Assembly: GCA_910587145.1 (NCBI GenBank)
Contig: CAJUMH010000011.1
Location: forward strand, 5,167 to 69,166
Direction of reading: 5' to 3'
Length of the DNA: 64,000 nucleotides
Source: an uncultured Ruthenibacterium sp.
GTDB taxonomy: Bacteria > Bacillota > Clostridia > Oscillospirales > Ruminococcaceae
Shown here one piece after another: positions 32,333-41,718 of the stretch (positions are counted from its first letter, which is position 1; every line of letters starts with the position of its first letter). The notes beneath the pieces are model-generated. The model was given only the letters and a program-made list of their open reading frames with translations, was not told the origin of the DNA and searched no databases. The position numbers were made by a program, and so were the translations under genes.

Positions 32333-32501
32333 CAGGGCCGCAAAATTTTCAGGGGGGCGGCTTTGCCGGCGGCCCCTGATGCGGACGATACCGCAGAGCA
32401 TTCCCGCCGCGGGCCGCCCGGGCACGGGCTGTCCGCGCTCCGAACCGGATGCAAAAGGCCCGGCGGGAGGCGGTTCCGGCGTTTAAGGAGGCAAAAAAGC
32501 T

Positions 32502-34235
32502 TTGAGGACATTGTTTCGATACTTCAAAGGATACCGCGGGCAGCTGATCCTGGGCCCGGCGTTCAAGCTGGCGGAGGCCGTTTTGGAGCTGCTTGTTCCG
32601 CTTTTGATGGCGGATATCATTGATGTGGGCGTAAAAAGTGCGGACGCCGGCTATGTGGTGCGGCGCGGCCTGCTTTTGCTGGGCCTGGGCGCCGTGGGCC
32701 TTGTGTGCGCGCTTACGTGCCAGTATTTTGCCGCCGTGTGCGCGCAGGGCTTTGGCCGCAGCCTGCGGCGGGATCTTTTTCGCCGCGTGTTCGGCTTATC
32801 ACAGGCGCAGTTCGGCGCGCAGGGCGCCGATTCGCTCATCACCCGCCTCACCAGCGATGTGAATCAGGTGCAGACGGGTGTGAACATGTTTATCCGCCTT
32901 GCCATCCGCGCGCCGTTTCTGACGATCGGCTCGGTGCTGATGGCGTTTGCCATCAACCCCAAGATCGCGATGATCTTTCTTGCGGCCACGCCGCTGATCG
33001 TTCTGGTGCTGTATGCCGTAATGAGCCGCAGCCTGCCCTGCTATACCGACATCCAGCGCGGGCAGGATACCATCGCGCGGCTCGCCGGAGAGAATTTAGA
33101 GGGCGCGCGCGTCATCCGCGCCTTTTCGCGCCAGAACGACGAGATCGCACAGTTTGAAAAAACGGGCGGCGCGCTCTCGGAGCTGACGATCCGGGTCGGC
33201 CGGCTGTCGGCACTGCTGAATCCCGCCACCTCCGTAATTGCAAACCTTGCCATTGTGGGCATTGTCTGGTGGGGTGCGCACATTGCGCAGACAGGCGGCG
33301 TGGCGCAGGGGCAGATTATCGCTCTGGTAAACTACATGACACAGACGCTGCTTGCGCTGATTGTGCTGGCAAATTTAATCGTCACATTTACAAAGGCCAT
33401 TGCCAGCGCCAAACGCGTGAGCGAGGTGCTGGCGCTGCAAAGCGAGATGCTCTGGCCAAAGCAGAGCGCGCCCGCACAGCCCGGTGCGCCGCGCATTGCG
33501 TTCAAAAACGTAAGCTTTGCCTATCCGGATGCGGGCGATCACGCGGTGGAGGGGATCTCGTTTTCCCTCGAGCCCGGCCAAACGCTCGGCGTGATCGGCG
33601 GCACAGGCTGCGGCAAAACGACGCTGGTGCGCCTTTTAACGCGCGAATACGATGCAGCAGCCGGCACGGTGTGCGTAGACGGCGTGGACGTGCGGGCGTA
33701 TACCGCGCGCGATCTGCGCGCAAAATTCGGCGTGGTACCGCAGACAGCGCGTCTTTTCAGCGGTACGGTGCGCTCGAATCTGACGCTTGGCGCGCCGGAC
33801 GCTTCGGACGAAACGCTGTGGCAGGCGCTGGAAATCGCGCAGGGCGCGGAGTTTGTGCGCGGCAAGCCCGGCGGATTGGACGCGCCCGTCGAGGAGGGCG
33901 GCAAAAACCTCTCCGGCGGGCAAAAGCAGCGCCTTACCATTGCGCGGGCGCTGGCAAAGCGGCCGGAAATTCTGATTTTAGACGATGCGGCCTCGGCGCT
34001 TGATTACGCCACCGACGCCGCGCTGCGCTGCGCGCTGCGCGCGCACACGGCAAAAATGACGGTAGTGATGATCTCGCAGCGCGCGTCCACCATCCGCAGT
34101 GCCGACCGCATTCTGGTGCTGGACGACGGCCGCCTGTGCGGCTGCGGCACGCACGAAGCGCTGCTGAAAAGCTGCGCGGTTTACCGGGAGATCTGCCGCT
34201 CGCAGGGCATTGCAAAAGAGGGGGAAAAAGCATGA
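32502..34235 (+). CDS. ABC exporter half-transporter, degenerate ATP-site subunit
   Basis: 577 aa. Type I exporter membrane domain with six helices (about 15-300) followed by a nucleotide-binding domain: Walker A IGGTGCGKTTLVR, signature NLSGGQKQR, Walker B ILILDDAASALD. The residue after the Walker B Asp is Asp instead of the catalytic Glu, as in the degenerate half of heterodimeric exporters. TTG start at 32502 with AAGGAGG upstream at 10 bases. ATGA overlap with the next gene shows coupling. Probably exports drugs, peptides or lipids together with its partner. Confidence 0.9.
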   Translation: MRTLFRYFKGYRGQLILGPAFKLAEAVLELLVPLLMADIIDVGVKSADAGYVVRRGLLLLGLGAVGLVCALTCQYFAAVCAQGFGRSLRRDLFRRVFGLSQAQFGAQGADSLITRLTSDVNQVQTGVNMFIRLAIRAPFLTIGSVLMAFAINPKIAMIFLAATPLIVLVLYAVMSRSLPCYTDIQRGQDTIARLAGENLEGARVIRAFSRQNDEIAQFEKTGGALSELTIRVGRLSALLNPATSVIANLAIVGIVWWGAHIAQTGGVAQGQIIALVNYMTQTLLALIVLANLIVTFTKAIASAKRVSEVLALQSEMLWPKQSAPAQPGAPRIAFKNVSFAYPDAGDHAVEGISFSLEPGQTLGVIGGTGCGKTTLVRLLTREYDAAAGTVCVDGVDVRAYTARDLRAKFGVVPQTARLFSGTVRSNLTLGAPDASDETLWQALEIAQGAEFVRGKPGGLDAPVEEGGKNLSGGQKQRLTIARALAKRPEILILDDAASALDYATDAALRCALRAHTAKMTVVMISQRASTIRSADRILVLDDGRLCGCGTHEALLKSCAVYREICRSQGIAKEGEKA

Positions 34236-35968
34236 ACGGCAAAACATTGCGCCGCGTCCTCGGCTATCTGCGGCCATACCGCGCAACGCTGGCGGCGGCC
34301 TGTGCGGGCGCGCTTGCAAGCGTGCTGTTCACGCTGCTGGGGCCGGTATTCACCGGCCGCGCCATCGACTGCATCATCGGGCCGGGCGCGGTCGATTTTT
34401 CGGGCGCTGCGCGTTATCTTTGCCTCGTTGCCGTCTCGGCGCTGCTGGCGGCAGCCGGCCAGTGGCTGATGAATGTCGGCACGCGCACGCTCTCCAGCCG
34501 CGCGTCCAACGATATGCGCAGCGAGGCGTTTCGCGTGCTGAACCGCACGCCGCTCAAGTTCATCGACGGCCATTCGCACGGCGATCTCATCAGCCGCATG
34601 GTGAACGACGCCGAGCAGGTGGCCGAAGGGCTTTTGCAGGGCCTGACGCAGCTTTTGCCGGGCGTTGTCACGATCTTTGGCACGCTGTGCGTGATGACGG
34701 CGCTCAGCCCCGCCATCGCGCTGGCGGTGGTGCTGGTAACGCCGGTGTCCATTGTATTCGCGGGCTTTGTCGCAAAGCGCACGGCGGGCTTTTTCAAGGC
34801 GCAAAGCGCCGCGCAGGGGCGGCTTTCCGGCTTTGTCAACGAGATGGTGTCCGGCCAGAGCGTTGTAAACGCCTTCGACTATACCGGCCGCTGCTTCGCC
34901 GATTTTGAAGAGATCTGCGATACGCTCTACGATACGGGCCTGAAGAGCGTATTCTATTCTTCGGTAACAAACCCCGGCACGCGCTTTGTAAACGCCATTG
35001 TCTACGCGGCGGTGGGCGTGCTGGGCGCAATTTCCGCCATCGGCGGCGCCATCACCGTGGGGCAGCTGAGCTGCTTTCTCACGTATGCCAACCAGTATAC
35101 CAAGCCGTTCAACGAGGTGACGGGCGTATTAACGCAGCTGCAAACAGCGCTGGCCGGAGCCGAGCGTCTGTTTGCCGTGATCGACGCCGAGACCGAGCGC
35201 CCCGACGCGCCAAACGCCCTTGCGCCCGCGCAATGCGCGGGCCGTGTGACGGCAGCGCATGTGGATTTTTCGTATGTGCCGGACGTGCCGCTGATCGAGG
35301 ATTTTAATCTGGAAGTAAAGCCCGGCCGGCGCATTGCCATCGTGGGGCCCACGGGCTGCGGCAAAACGACGCTCATCAACCTGCTGATGCGCTTTTATGA
35401 GGTAAATGCGGGCGAAATTGCCGTGGACGGCAACCCGCTGCCCACCCTGCGGCGCAATGCGCTGCGTGGGATGTACGGCATGGTGCTGCAGGAGACCTGG
35501 CTGAAATGCGCCACCGTGCGCGAGAATATTGCCTACGGCAGGCCAAACGCCGCCGAAGAGGATATCCAGGCGGCGGCAAAGGCCGCCTATGCCCACAGCT
35601 TTATCAAGCGCCTGCCGCAGGGGTACGATACGGTCATCGCGCCGGGCGGCGGCAATCTTTCCGCCGGGCAAAAGCAGCTTCTGTGCATTGCGCGCATCAT
35701 GCTGTGCCAGCCGCAGATGCTCATTTTGGACGAGGCGACCTCCAGCATTGACACCCGCACCGAGATGCTGGTGCAGCAGGCGTTCGAACGGCTGATGCAG
35801 GGCCGCACCAGCTTTGTGGTGGCGCACCGCCTTTCCACCATCCAATCGGCCGACTGCATTCTTGTAATGAACGCGGGCCGCATCATCGAGCAGGGCACGC
35901 ATGCACAGCTGCTGGCAAAGCGGGGCTTTTATGCGCGGCTGTACGAAAGCCAGTTCGCGGCGGAATAG
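34232..35968 (+). CDS. ABC exporter half-transporter, catalytic ATP-site subunit
   Basis: 578 aa. Six-helix membrane domain, then an ATPase domain with Walker A VGPTGCGKTTLIN, Walker B MLILDEATSSIDTR (intact Glu) and switch His in VVAHRLST. The signature reads NLSAGQKQ, deviating from LSGGQ. Combined with the partner's intact LSGGQ this gives one canonical and one degenerate composite ATP site, as known for BmrCD/TM287-288-type heterodimers. Start at 34232 overlaps the partner stop. Located beside a BceRS-like system, so antimicrobial stress may induce it. Confidence 0.92.
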   Translation: MNGKTLRRVLGYLRPYRATLAAACAGALASVLFTLLGPVFTGRAIDCIIGPGAVDFSGAARYLCLVAVSALLAAAGQWLMNVGTRTLSSRASNDMRSEAFRVLNRTPLKFIDGHSHGDLISRMVNDAEQVAEGLLQGLTQLLPGVVTIFGTLCVMTALSPAIALAVVLVTPVSIVFAGFVAKRTAGFFKAQSAAQGRLSGFVNEMVSGQSVVNAFDYTGRCFADFEEICDTLYDTGLKSVFYSSVTNPGTRFVNAIVYAAVGVLGAISAIGGAITVGQLSCFLTYANQYTKPFNEVTGVLTQLQTALAGAERLFAVIDAETERPDAPNALAPAQCAGRVTAAHVDFSYVPDVPLIEDFNLEVKPGRRIAIVGPTGCGKTTLINLLMRFYEVNAGEIAVDGNPLPTLRRNALRGMYGMVLQETWLKCATVRENIAYGRPNAAEEDIQAAAKAAYAHSFIKRLPQGYDTVIAPGGGNLSAGQKQLLCIARIMLCQPQMLILDEATSSIDTRTEMLVQQAFERLMQGRTSFVVAHRLSTIQSADCILVMNAGRIIEQGTHAQLLAKRGFYARLYESQFAAE

Positions 35969-36075
35969 GGCAAAGGGCCTTGGGGCAAAATGGTTCCTCA
36001 TTTACCGCATAAGCAGCACGGAACGATCTTTCGGGTGACGGACGGTGCCGGAAACCTGCCGAAAAAAAAAAAAAG

Positions 36076-36104
36076 TTGCGGATAAGGATAAATTGCTGTA
36101 TAAT
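36076..36104 (+). promoter_or_regulatory. Promoter for the polysaccharide cluster
   Basis: TTGCGG (36076-36081), 17-bp spacer, TATAAT (36099-36104), directly after a run of 13 A's (36062-36074). About 120 bases of leader precede the glycosyltransferase start. Confidence 0.7.
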
Positions 36105-36223
36105 AAACTGGATATTACGGGAGTATTTACCGTTTCACTACTACTTTCTCCGCATTCCGTGATAAAAGCCCTTTTTTGCGGAATCAACGGGAAACTCCGC
36201 GGAGATCACGGGAGGAAAACAAA

Positions 36224-39200
36224 ATGCCGATCGCCTTTGATTTTGACCTTCGGCCGGGAAGGACAGAGCCGGCCCGATTCAATTTAAATCAGGCCAGCAG
36301 CATGCCGCCTAAGATCAGTGTGATCACGCCGCTGCAGAGTGCCGCAGAGCAAAGTATTTCACAGTTCTTTTATTGTATGCGCGGCCAGACCCTTCCGTGG
36401 TTTGAATGGATCCTCGTGTGCAGCGAAACCATGCCTCGGCCAGACCGGGAACGGGTGGAATGCCTGGCGCAGGAGGATCCAAGAATTCAATTGCATTTTG
36501 CAGGCGGCGATATGGCCGCGGCCTGCAATGCGGCTGCAGCCAGGGCACAAGCGGAATATCTGTGCTTTTATGAGGCGGAACAGCTGGTGGAGCCGCCTTT
36601 CCTGGAGAGCCTGTATCTTGCGCTGTCTCAGGAGAGCAAAGCGGGGTGGGCGTATTCAGACGCTGTGATGCTTGGCGCAAAGGGATATTTGTATCAAAGA
36701 GAATTTGATTCCGCCGGTTTAAAAAAGAAAAACATGATCCCCATGCCGGTTTTAATCCGCGCGAAAGCCTTTTGGCGGGGCGGCGGCTTTTCCTGCAAAA
36801 TGCAGTTCGGGGAGGCAAAGTGGTATCTGCTGCTAAAGCTGCTGGCGCAGCAAAGCATGCCGTTTCATGTTCAGCAGCTGCTTTCCTGGATCGTACATCC
36901 CGCAGAAGATCTTTCAGAAAATGCTTTAAAATCGCTTCGGAATACGCCGCAGGAGGAAATGCGCGATACCAGACACCCCAAGATCAGGGCAATTTGCGAG
37001 CGCATCCCCGATGGGCTTCCGGCTTATATTCATTACGGAGAAAAAACAGATTTTTTCGCGGATATCGTTCCGTGGAGCGAGGGATACGCCCTGCCGTTTG
37101 CAAAACCCAAATGCAGAGTTCTGCTGATCTTGCCGCACATGGTGATGGGCGGCGCAGACCAGTTCAATTTGGATCTTATCGCCGGCCTCGACCCGGAGCG
37201 CTTTGAGGTAAGCGTTGTAACAACGCTGCCAAACGCAAACGAATGGAGACAGCGCTTTACGCAGCTGACAGATGATGTGTTTTCGCTGACGAGTTTTTTG
37301 GATAAGGTGCAGTGGCCGGCTTTTCTGGATTACATGATCCGCACAAGAAAAATCGATGTTGTCTTTAATACCAACAGCTATTACGCGTACTTTGTGCTGC
37401 CCTGGCTGCATCTTCGCTACCCGGAGCTGCCGTTTGTCGATTATATCCATATGGAGGAATGGAATTATCGCCACGGCGGATTTGCACGCCCCTCCGGCGC
37501 CGTAGGAGCATTTTTAGACCGGACTTATGTGTGTAATGAAGCAACCCGCCGGGTAATGATCGATCATTTTGGCAGAAAACCGGAATCGGTTCAAACGGTT
37601 TATATCGGCGTGGATGAAGCAAAGTATGATCCAAAGCTGGCGACAGTGCCGGCAATTACGCTGCCAAGACGGTTTCGCGAAAAGCCGGTCGTTTTGTTCC
37701 CGTGCCGCGTTTGCCCGCAAAAACGCCCTTTTTTGATGCTGAAAATCGCCAAACAGCTGCCGCAATTCGCGTTTGTCGTTGTGGGCGACGGCATACAGTT
37801 AAAAGAGCTTCGGCGCGCATGCCATCAGGAAAAATTGGACCGTACAGTATATTTTGCCGGCCCGCAAAAAGAAATGCGGCCGTGGTACAAAGCGGCTGCG
37901 CTTACGCTGATCTGCTCGTTGAAGGAAGGGCTTTCTCTTACCGCCTATGAGTCGCTTTCCATGGGGGTACCGGTGGTAACCAGCGATGTAGGCGGCCAGC
38001 GGGAGTTGGTGGACGAAACGGTGGGGCGCGTGATCCCATTGCTGCAAAGCGAGAGCGAAGACGAGGATAACCGCGCCTTTTCGGAACAGGAGATCCGGCT
38101 GTATGTGGAGGCGATCTCGCAGGTAATCTGCGAAGCGGAGGACGCGGCGATGAAGGCCCGCTGCCGGGAAAGGATTATAGACGGAGGTTTTATGGTGCGT
38201 GATATGCAGCGGCAGATGTCGGCAGAGCTTTTAAGATTGACAGCGCAGGATGGACGCCAGGCAAGGCGGCAAAGAATCGAGGCATTCCGCGCACTTGCGC
38301 CTTTGCTGGAAAGCTATGCGGATTCTATTGGAAACGAGGAAGAATTGTCAGAGGCTGCCTACGCGGTACACAAGCAAAGGCTCGAAATAGCACAGCTGAG
38401 AAATGCACAGATCGCATTGAACCGAATCTATCAGATGCGCACCTTCAAGCTTGCGCAATTGTACCAGAAAATCGTACAGAACTCTTTTTTGGGCAAAGTT
38501 CGGTATCTTATCGGCTGGACGAAACGCCGGCTGAAAGGAGAAAAAGTGCCCCCGCTGCGGTATCGGCCGGAGCAGCTTTGCGCCCGGGAGTTTGATTTTA
38601 CAGCGGAGCCGGGCTTGCAGGCGGTATCGGTGCGGGCAGCGGGCGCCATAGCGGAACAGCCGCTGGTAAGCATCGTTACGCCGTTTTATAATGCCGGCAA
38701 GTATTTTGAGCAAACCTATCGATGCGTGATGGCCCAGACCTTTCCGTGGTTTGAATGGATCATTGTGGACGACGGCAGCACCGAAGCGGAGGATCTGCGG
38801 CTGCTGGATCGTCTTGCGCAGACCGACCCCAGAATCAGGGTGGTTCACCAGAAAAACGGAAAACAACCCGCGGCGCGCAATACGGGGTTTGCAAACAGCG
38901 TTACCGATATTTTTATTCCGCTGGACGCAGACGATTTGATCGAGCCAACCTATGTGGAATATCTGTATTTTGCACTGCGGGCGGCCCCGGAGGCGGCGTG
39001 GGCCTATACCGACAGCGTGGGCTTTGGCAGCCAGCAATATCTGTGGAAAAAGCCGTTCTCCAACTATGAAATGAAAACCGAAAACCTGTTGGTGGCAACA
39101 GCGGCAATCCGGCGAGAGGCCTTTTTAATCGCCGGCGGATATAAGATTGAAAAACATGCGTATCATGAGGACTGGCGCTTCTGGCTGGAATGCATGCAAA

Positions 39201-39820
39201 AGGGGCTTTTCCCGGTGCATACGGCATCCTATCAGTTCTGGTACCGAAGAAGCGAGCGGGGGATGCTTTCCGGAGTACAGAACGATACGGAAAAAGCGTT
39301 ATTCAGCGAGCATATTATTCAAAATGCCGCAAAAGATGTACCGTCCGAAACCAGAAAGATAGAATATCCGGAATCGATTTTAGACGGTGATGAGGGCCAT
39401 GCGTTTGCCGCTGATTTTAAAGAACGCCGGATAGAAAAACGGCAGGGCCTGCTCGTGGTTCTGCGGGAACTGAAAGGAATGGAGAGCATTGAACAATGCG
39501 CCAAGACGTGTGCGGAGCACGGGGTGCCCATGACGCTTGTTCTTGAAAAAAGCCCGGATGCGGGTAATGCACAGTATTTGCGCAGCTTGGCAAACCGTTT
39601 TTATTGTCTGGATGAATTTTTGCCCTGTGCAGACTGGAGAGAATTTGTGCAGTATCTTTTGTATGTGCATGCGCCCAAAACGGCGATCTATGAGGAAGGC
39701 GCAAGCTCGTTTCCGCTACATCCGGATATGCCCTTTGCACCATGTCGGCCGGCTGTGTGCCGTCGCTTTTCCGATACACGTAAGCTGGAAAAGCTTTTAC
39801 GGAAAACTGCGCAAAAATAG
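36224..39820 (+). CDS. Three-domain glycosyltransferase (pseudo-GT2, GT4, GT2)
   Basis: 1198 aa, no signal or membrane segment. Residues about 25-250: a GT2-like fold (KISVITPLQSA, QTLPWFEWILV) that lacks the DDG and DxD motifs. About 295-625: GT4 domain with MVMGGADQFNLDL, sugar-nucleotide site EGLSLTAYE and VVTSDVGGQREL. About 680-760: charged helical linker. About 810-1050: a complete GT2 domain (PLVSIVTPFYN, IIVDDGST, PLDADDLIE, HEDWRFWLE). The last 140 residues are of unknown fold. First gene of the cluster; start 36224 has GGGAGGA upstream. Probably adds two sugars in turn to a lipid- or protein-linked surface glycan at the inner membrane face. Sugars are unknown. Confidence 0.85.
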   Translation: MPIAFDFDLRPGRTEPARFNLNQASSMPPKISVITPLQSAAEQSISQFFYCMRGQTLPWFEWILVCSETMPRPDRERVECLAQEDPRIQLHFAGGDMAAACNAAAARAQAEYLCFYEAEQLVEPPFLESLYLALSQESKAGWAYSDAVMLGAKGYLYQREFDSAGLKKKNMIPMPVLIRAKAFWRGGGFSCKMQFGEAKWYLLLKLLAQQSMPFHVQQLLSWIVHPAEDLSENALKSLRNTPQEEMRDTRHPKIRAICERIPDGLPAYIHYGEKTDFFADIVPWSEGYALPFAKPKCRVLLILPHMVMGGADQFNLDLIAGLDPERFEVSVVTTLPNANEWRQRFTQLTDDVFSLTSFLDKVQWPAFLDYMIRTRKIDVVFNTNSYYAYFVLPWLHLRYPELPFVDYIHMEEWNYRHGGFARPSGAVGAFLDRTYVCNEATRRVMIDHFGRKPESVQTVYIGVDEAKYDPKLATVPAITLPRRFREKPVVLFPCRVCPQKRPFLMLKIAKQLPQFAFVVVGDGIQLKELRRACHQEKLDRTVYFAGPQKEMRPWYKAAALTLICSLKEGLSLTAYESLSMGVPVVTSDVGGQRELVDETVGRVIPLLQSESEDEDNRAFSEQEIRLYVEAISQVICEAEDAAMKARCRERIIDGGFMVRDMQRQMSAELLRLTAQDGRQARRQRIEAFRALAPLLESYADSIGNEEELSEAAYAVHKQRLEIAQLRNAQIALNRIYQMRTFKLAQLYQKIVQNSFLGKVRYLIGWTKRRLKGEKVPPLRYRPEQLCAREFDFTAEPGLQAVSVRAAGAIAEQPLVSIVTPFYNAGKYFEQTYRCVMAQTFPWFEWIIVDDGSTEAEDLRLLDRLAQTDPRIRVVHQKNGKQPAARNTGFANSVTDIFIPLDADDLIEPTYVEYLYFALRAAPEAAWAYTDSVGFGSQQYLWKKPFSNYEMKTENLLVATAAIRREAFLIAGGYKIEKHAYHEDWRFWLECMQKGLFPVHTASYQFWYRRSERGMLSGVQNDTEKALFSEHIIQNAAKDVPSETRKIEYPESILDGDEGHAFAADFKERRIEKRQGLLVVLRELKGMESIEQCAKTCAEHGVPMTLVLEKSPDAGNAQYLRSLANRFYCLDEFLPCADWREFVQYLLYVHAPKTAIYEEGASSFPLHPDMPFAPCRPAVCRRFSDTRKLEKLLRKTAQK

Positions 39821-39853
39821 GCGGGTAAGCTAACATTAAAAAGGAGCTTATAA

Positions 39854-41707
39854 ATGAAACCATTTTTCCGGAAGGGCTGGATGTTCATTTCCATGTCAGC
39901 CGCCATTATCTTGAACATATCAAATGAGAGGACAGAAACGATGCGATCCTGTCTGCTCATCTTACTTATAGTGGCTGTACTGGTTTTTAAAAGTAAAGAC
40001 GAGTTTTTCATAAAGCCAATTCATTTTTCCAACAGCATATATCCCGTGTCGGCATTGCTGATTTGCAGCTGCTTTGGGTGCAATTTTTATAGCGCATGGA
40101 CTAATTCCGGAAGAATTTTACGAATATCGGAATTGTTAGGCGCCCCCAATAAACATGTTGTAATCTTTTTATCTGTATTAGGGGTATTGGCAGCGGTTCC
40201 TGCTGTGGCCGCTATCATTTCTGCCTTTTCCCAATTTATAATTTCAGATTTTGAAAAGAGCCCGGTTTTGCCAGAGAGAAAAGGGCTTTCTGCAAAGAAA
40301 TCCTTTTGCCTTTTAACAGCTGTTTATCTTATCGGAATCATTGCCATTGTACGGGCAAATTTTAACTATATTGACGATATGGGAAGAGTGCTCGATGGCT
40401 ACATGGGATGGCAGGACTTCAGCCGTTTTGCATCCAATGGTTTATCTACGATGATCCATATGGACAGAGCGATTACCGATATATCGCCGTTGACGCAGTT
40501 TATAGCGGTGCTGTTTTTGGCTTTAGCGGGTATCATTTTACTGTATGTGGTATATGAAAGGAAGTCCTTTGGCATATGGGAGCTTATTGCCCTAATCCCT
40601 CTTGGCCTGAATCCGTATTTTTTAGAATGCATTTCCTATAAATTTGATTCGCCCTTTATGGCGCTGTCTATTCTGGCGGCGGTCTTTCCTCTTTTGCTTC
40701 GAAACAGCACGATGTGGAAATACATTTTAGCGGTAGCGATTGGAACGATCCTCATGTGTACCACTTATCAAGCGGCTTCCGGCATCTTTCCCATGGCCGT
40801 TGTTTTGCTGTCGTTAAGGATGTGGCTCAAAAATAAACCCTGGCAGGAAATCGCGCGATTCCTGTTGGGATCTGTCGTTGGGTTTGCGATAGGCTTGATC
40901 TTTTTTAAACAGGTGATCATGAATCCGATAGAGAGTTATGCCTCGACCTCGCTGCCGCCCTTGAAGGAATTATTCCCGACGATCGTCACGAATTACAAGC
41001 ATTATTTTAGCCTGCTCCTATCTGACTATGAGAGGCTTTGGAAATGGATTATTGCGCTGCTGATAATTGCTTTTTCCCTGTCCGGAATAAAAGTATCCGG
41101 AAGGAAGAGATTTACAACGCTTATCCTGACAGCCGCTGCTGAAATCGTGATATTCCTTTTATGCTTTGGGCTATATCCCGCATTTGCCAAGCCGTTGTTT
41201 GAACCGCGGGCCATGTATGGCTTTGGCGTCTTTATTACGTTGCTGTGTATCAGCACGGCAGAGAGCTTTCAACCCGCTGCAATGAAACTGCCAGCCGTTG
41301 CGATAGCATGGATCTTTTTTGTGTTTTCCTTTACATATGGAAATGCGCTGTTTGTTCAGAAATCTTATACAGACTTTAGGATTACACAGGTAATATCCGA
41401 TCTGAATGATATGGAGGAATTTCTGGGCGATGAGCCGGTAACGGTCCAGATTTCCGGCAGCATTGATTTTGCTCCAGCCGTGGAACGAATGCGGCACAAC
41501 TCTGCTGTACTGAGCCGTCTTGTGCCGATTACTTTCCGGGGGGCTTGGCCTTGGGGCCAAAAAGGATTTTATGGTTATTATGGCTTGAAAAATGTGAAAC
41601 AGGATGATTCGATTGATCTTACTGCGTATGCTTTGCCTCTGATTAAAGACGGCATGTATCACACGATATATGGCGAGGACAATTATGTTTTGGTGAAATT
41701 AAAGTAG
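39854..41707 (+). CDS. GtrII-like membrane glucosyltransferase
   Basis: 617 aa with about 11-13 hydrophobic helices and a C-terminal soluble domain (about 510-617). The segment NYIDDMGRVLDGYMGW contains the acidic pair and Arg typical of the first outside loop of GtrII-type (GT-C fold) enzymes that move glucose from polyprenyl phosphate onto an O-antigen-like chain. Clearly more AT-rich than the flanking genes (codons such as TTA, ATA, AAA), which points to horizontal origin. SD AAAAAGGAG before ATG at 39854. It works with the following GtrB-like gene. Confidence 0.75.
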   Translation: MKPFFRKGWMFISMSAAIILNISNERTETMRSCLLILLIVAVLVFKSKDEFFIKPIHFSNSIYPVSALLICSCFGCNFYSAWTNSGRILRISELLGAPNKHVVIFLSVLGVLAAVPAVAAIISAFSQFIISDFEKSPVLPERKGLSAKKSFCLLTAVYLIGIIAIVRANFNYIDDMGRVLDGYMGWQDFSRFASNGLSTMIHMDRAITDISPLTQFIAVLFLALAGIILLYVVYERKSFGIWELIALIPLGLNPYFLECISYKFDSPFMALSILAAVFPLLLRNSTMWKYILAVAIGTILMCTTYQAASGIFPMAVVLLSLRMWLKNKPWQEIARFLLGSVVGFAIGLIFFKQVIMNPIESYASTSLPPLKELFPTIVTNYKHYFSLLLSDYERLWKWIIALLIIAFSLSGIKVSGRKRFTTLILTAAAEIVIFLLCFGLYPAFAKPLFEPRAMYGFGVFITLLCISTAESFQPAAMKLPAVAIAWIFFVFSFTYGNALFVQKSYTDFRITQVISDLNDMEEFLGDEPVTVQISGSIDFAPAVERMRHNSAVLSRLVPITFRGAWPWGQKGFYGYYGLKNVKQDDSIDLTAYALPLIKDGMYHTIYGEDNYVLVKLK

Positions 41708-41718
41708 GAGGTAACAGC

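Larger units (their letters stand above)
32035..32501. other. 467-bp divergent control region with repeats
   Basis: No gene is supported here. It holds the leftward promoter (32114-32142), a possible rightward promoter TTGAAA-17 bp-TACTAT (32235-32263), the repeat array at 32266-32332, then GC-rich leader to the exporter's Shine-Dalgarno (AAGGAGG, 32485-32491). Confidence 0.5.

Noticed and set aside
32263..32511. Small minus-strand ORF in the divergent region
   Set aside because: It is made of the repeat units and GC-rich leader, has no convincing ribosome-binding site and resembles no protein family.
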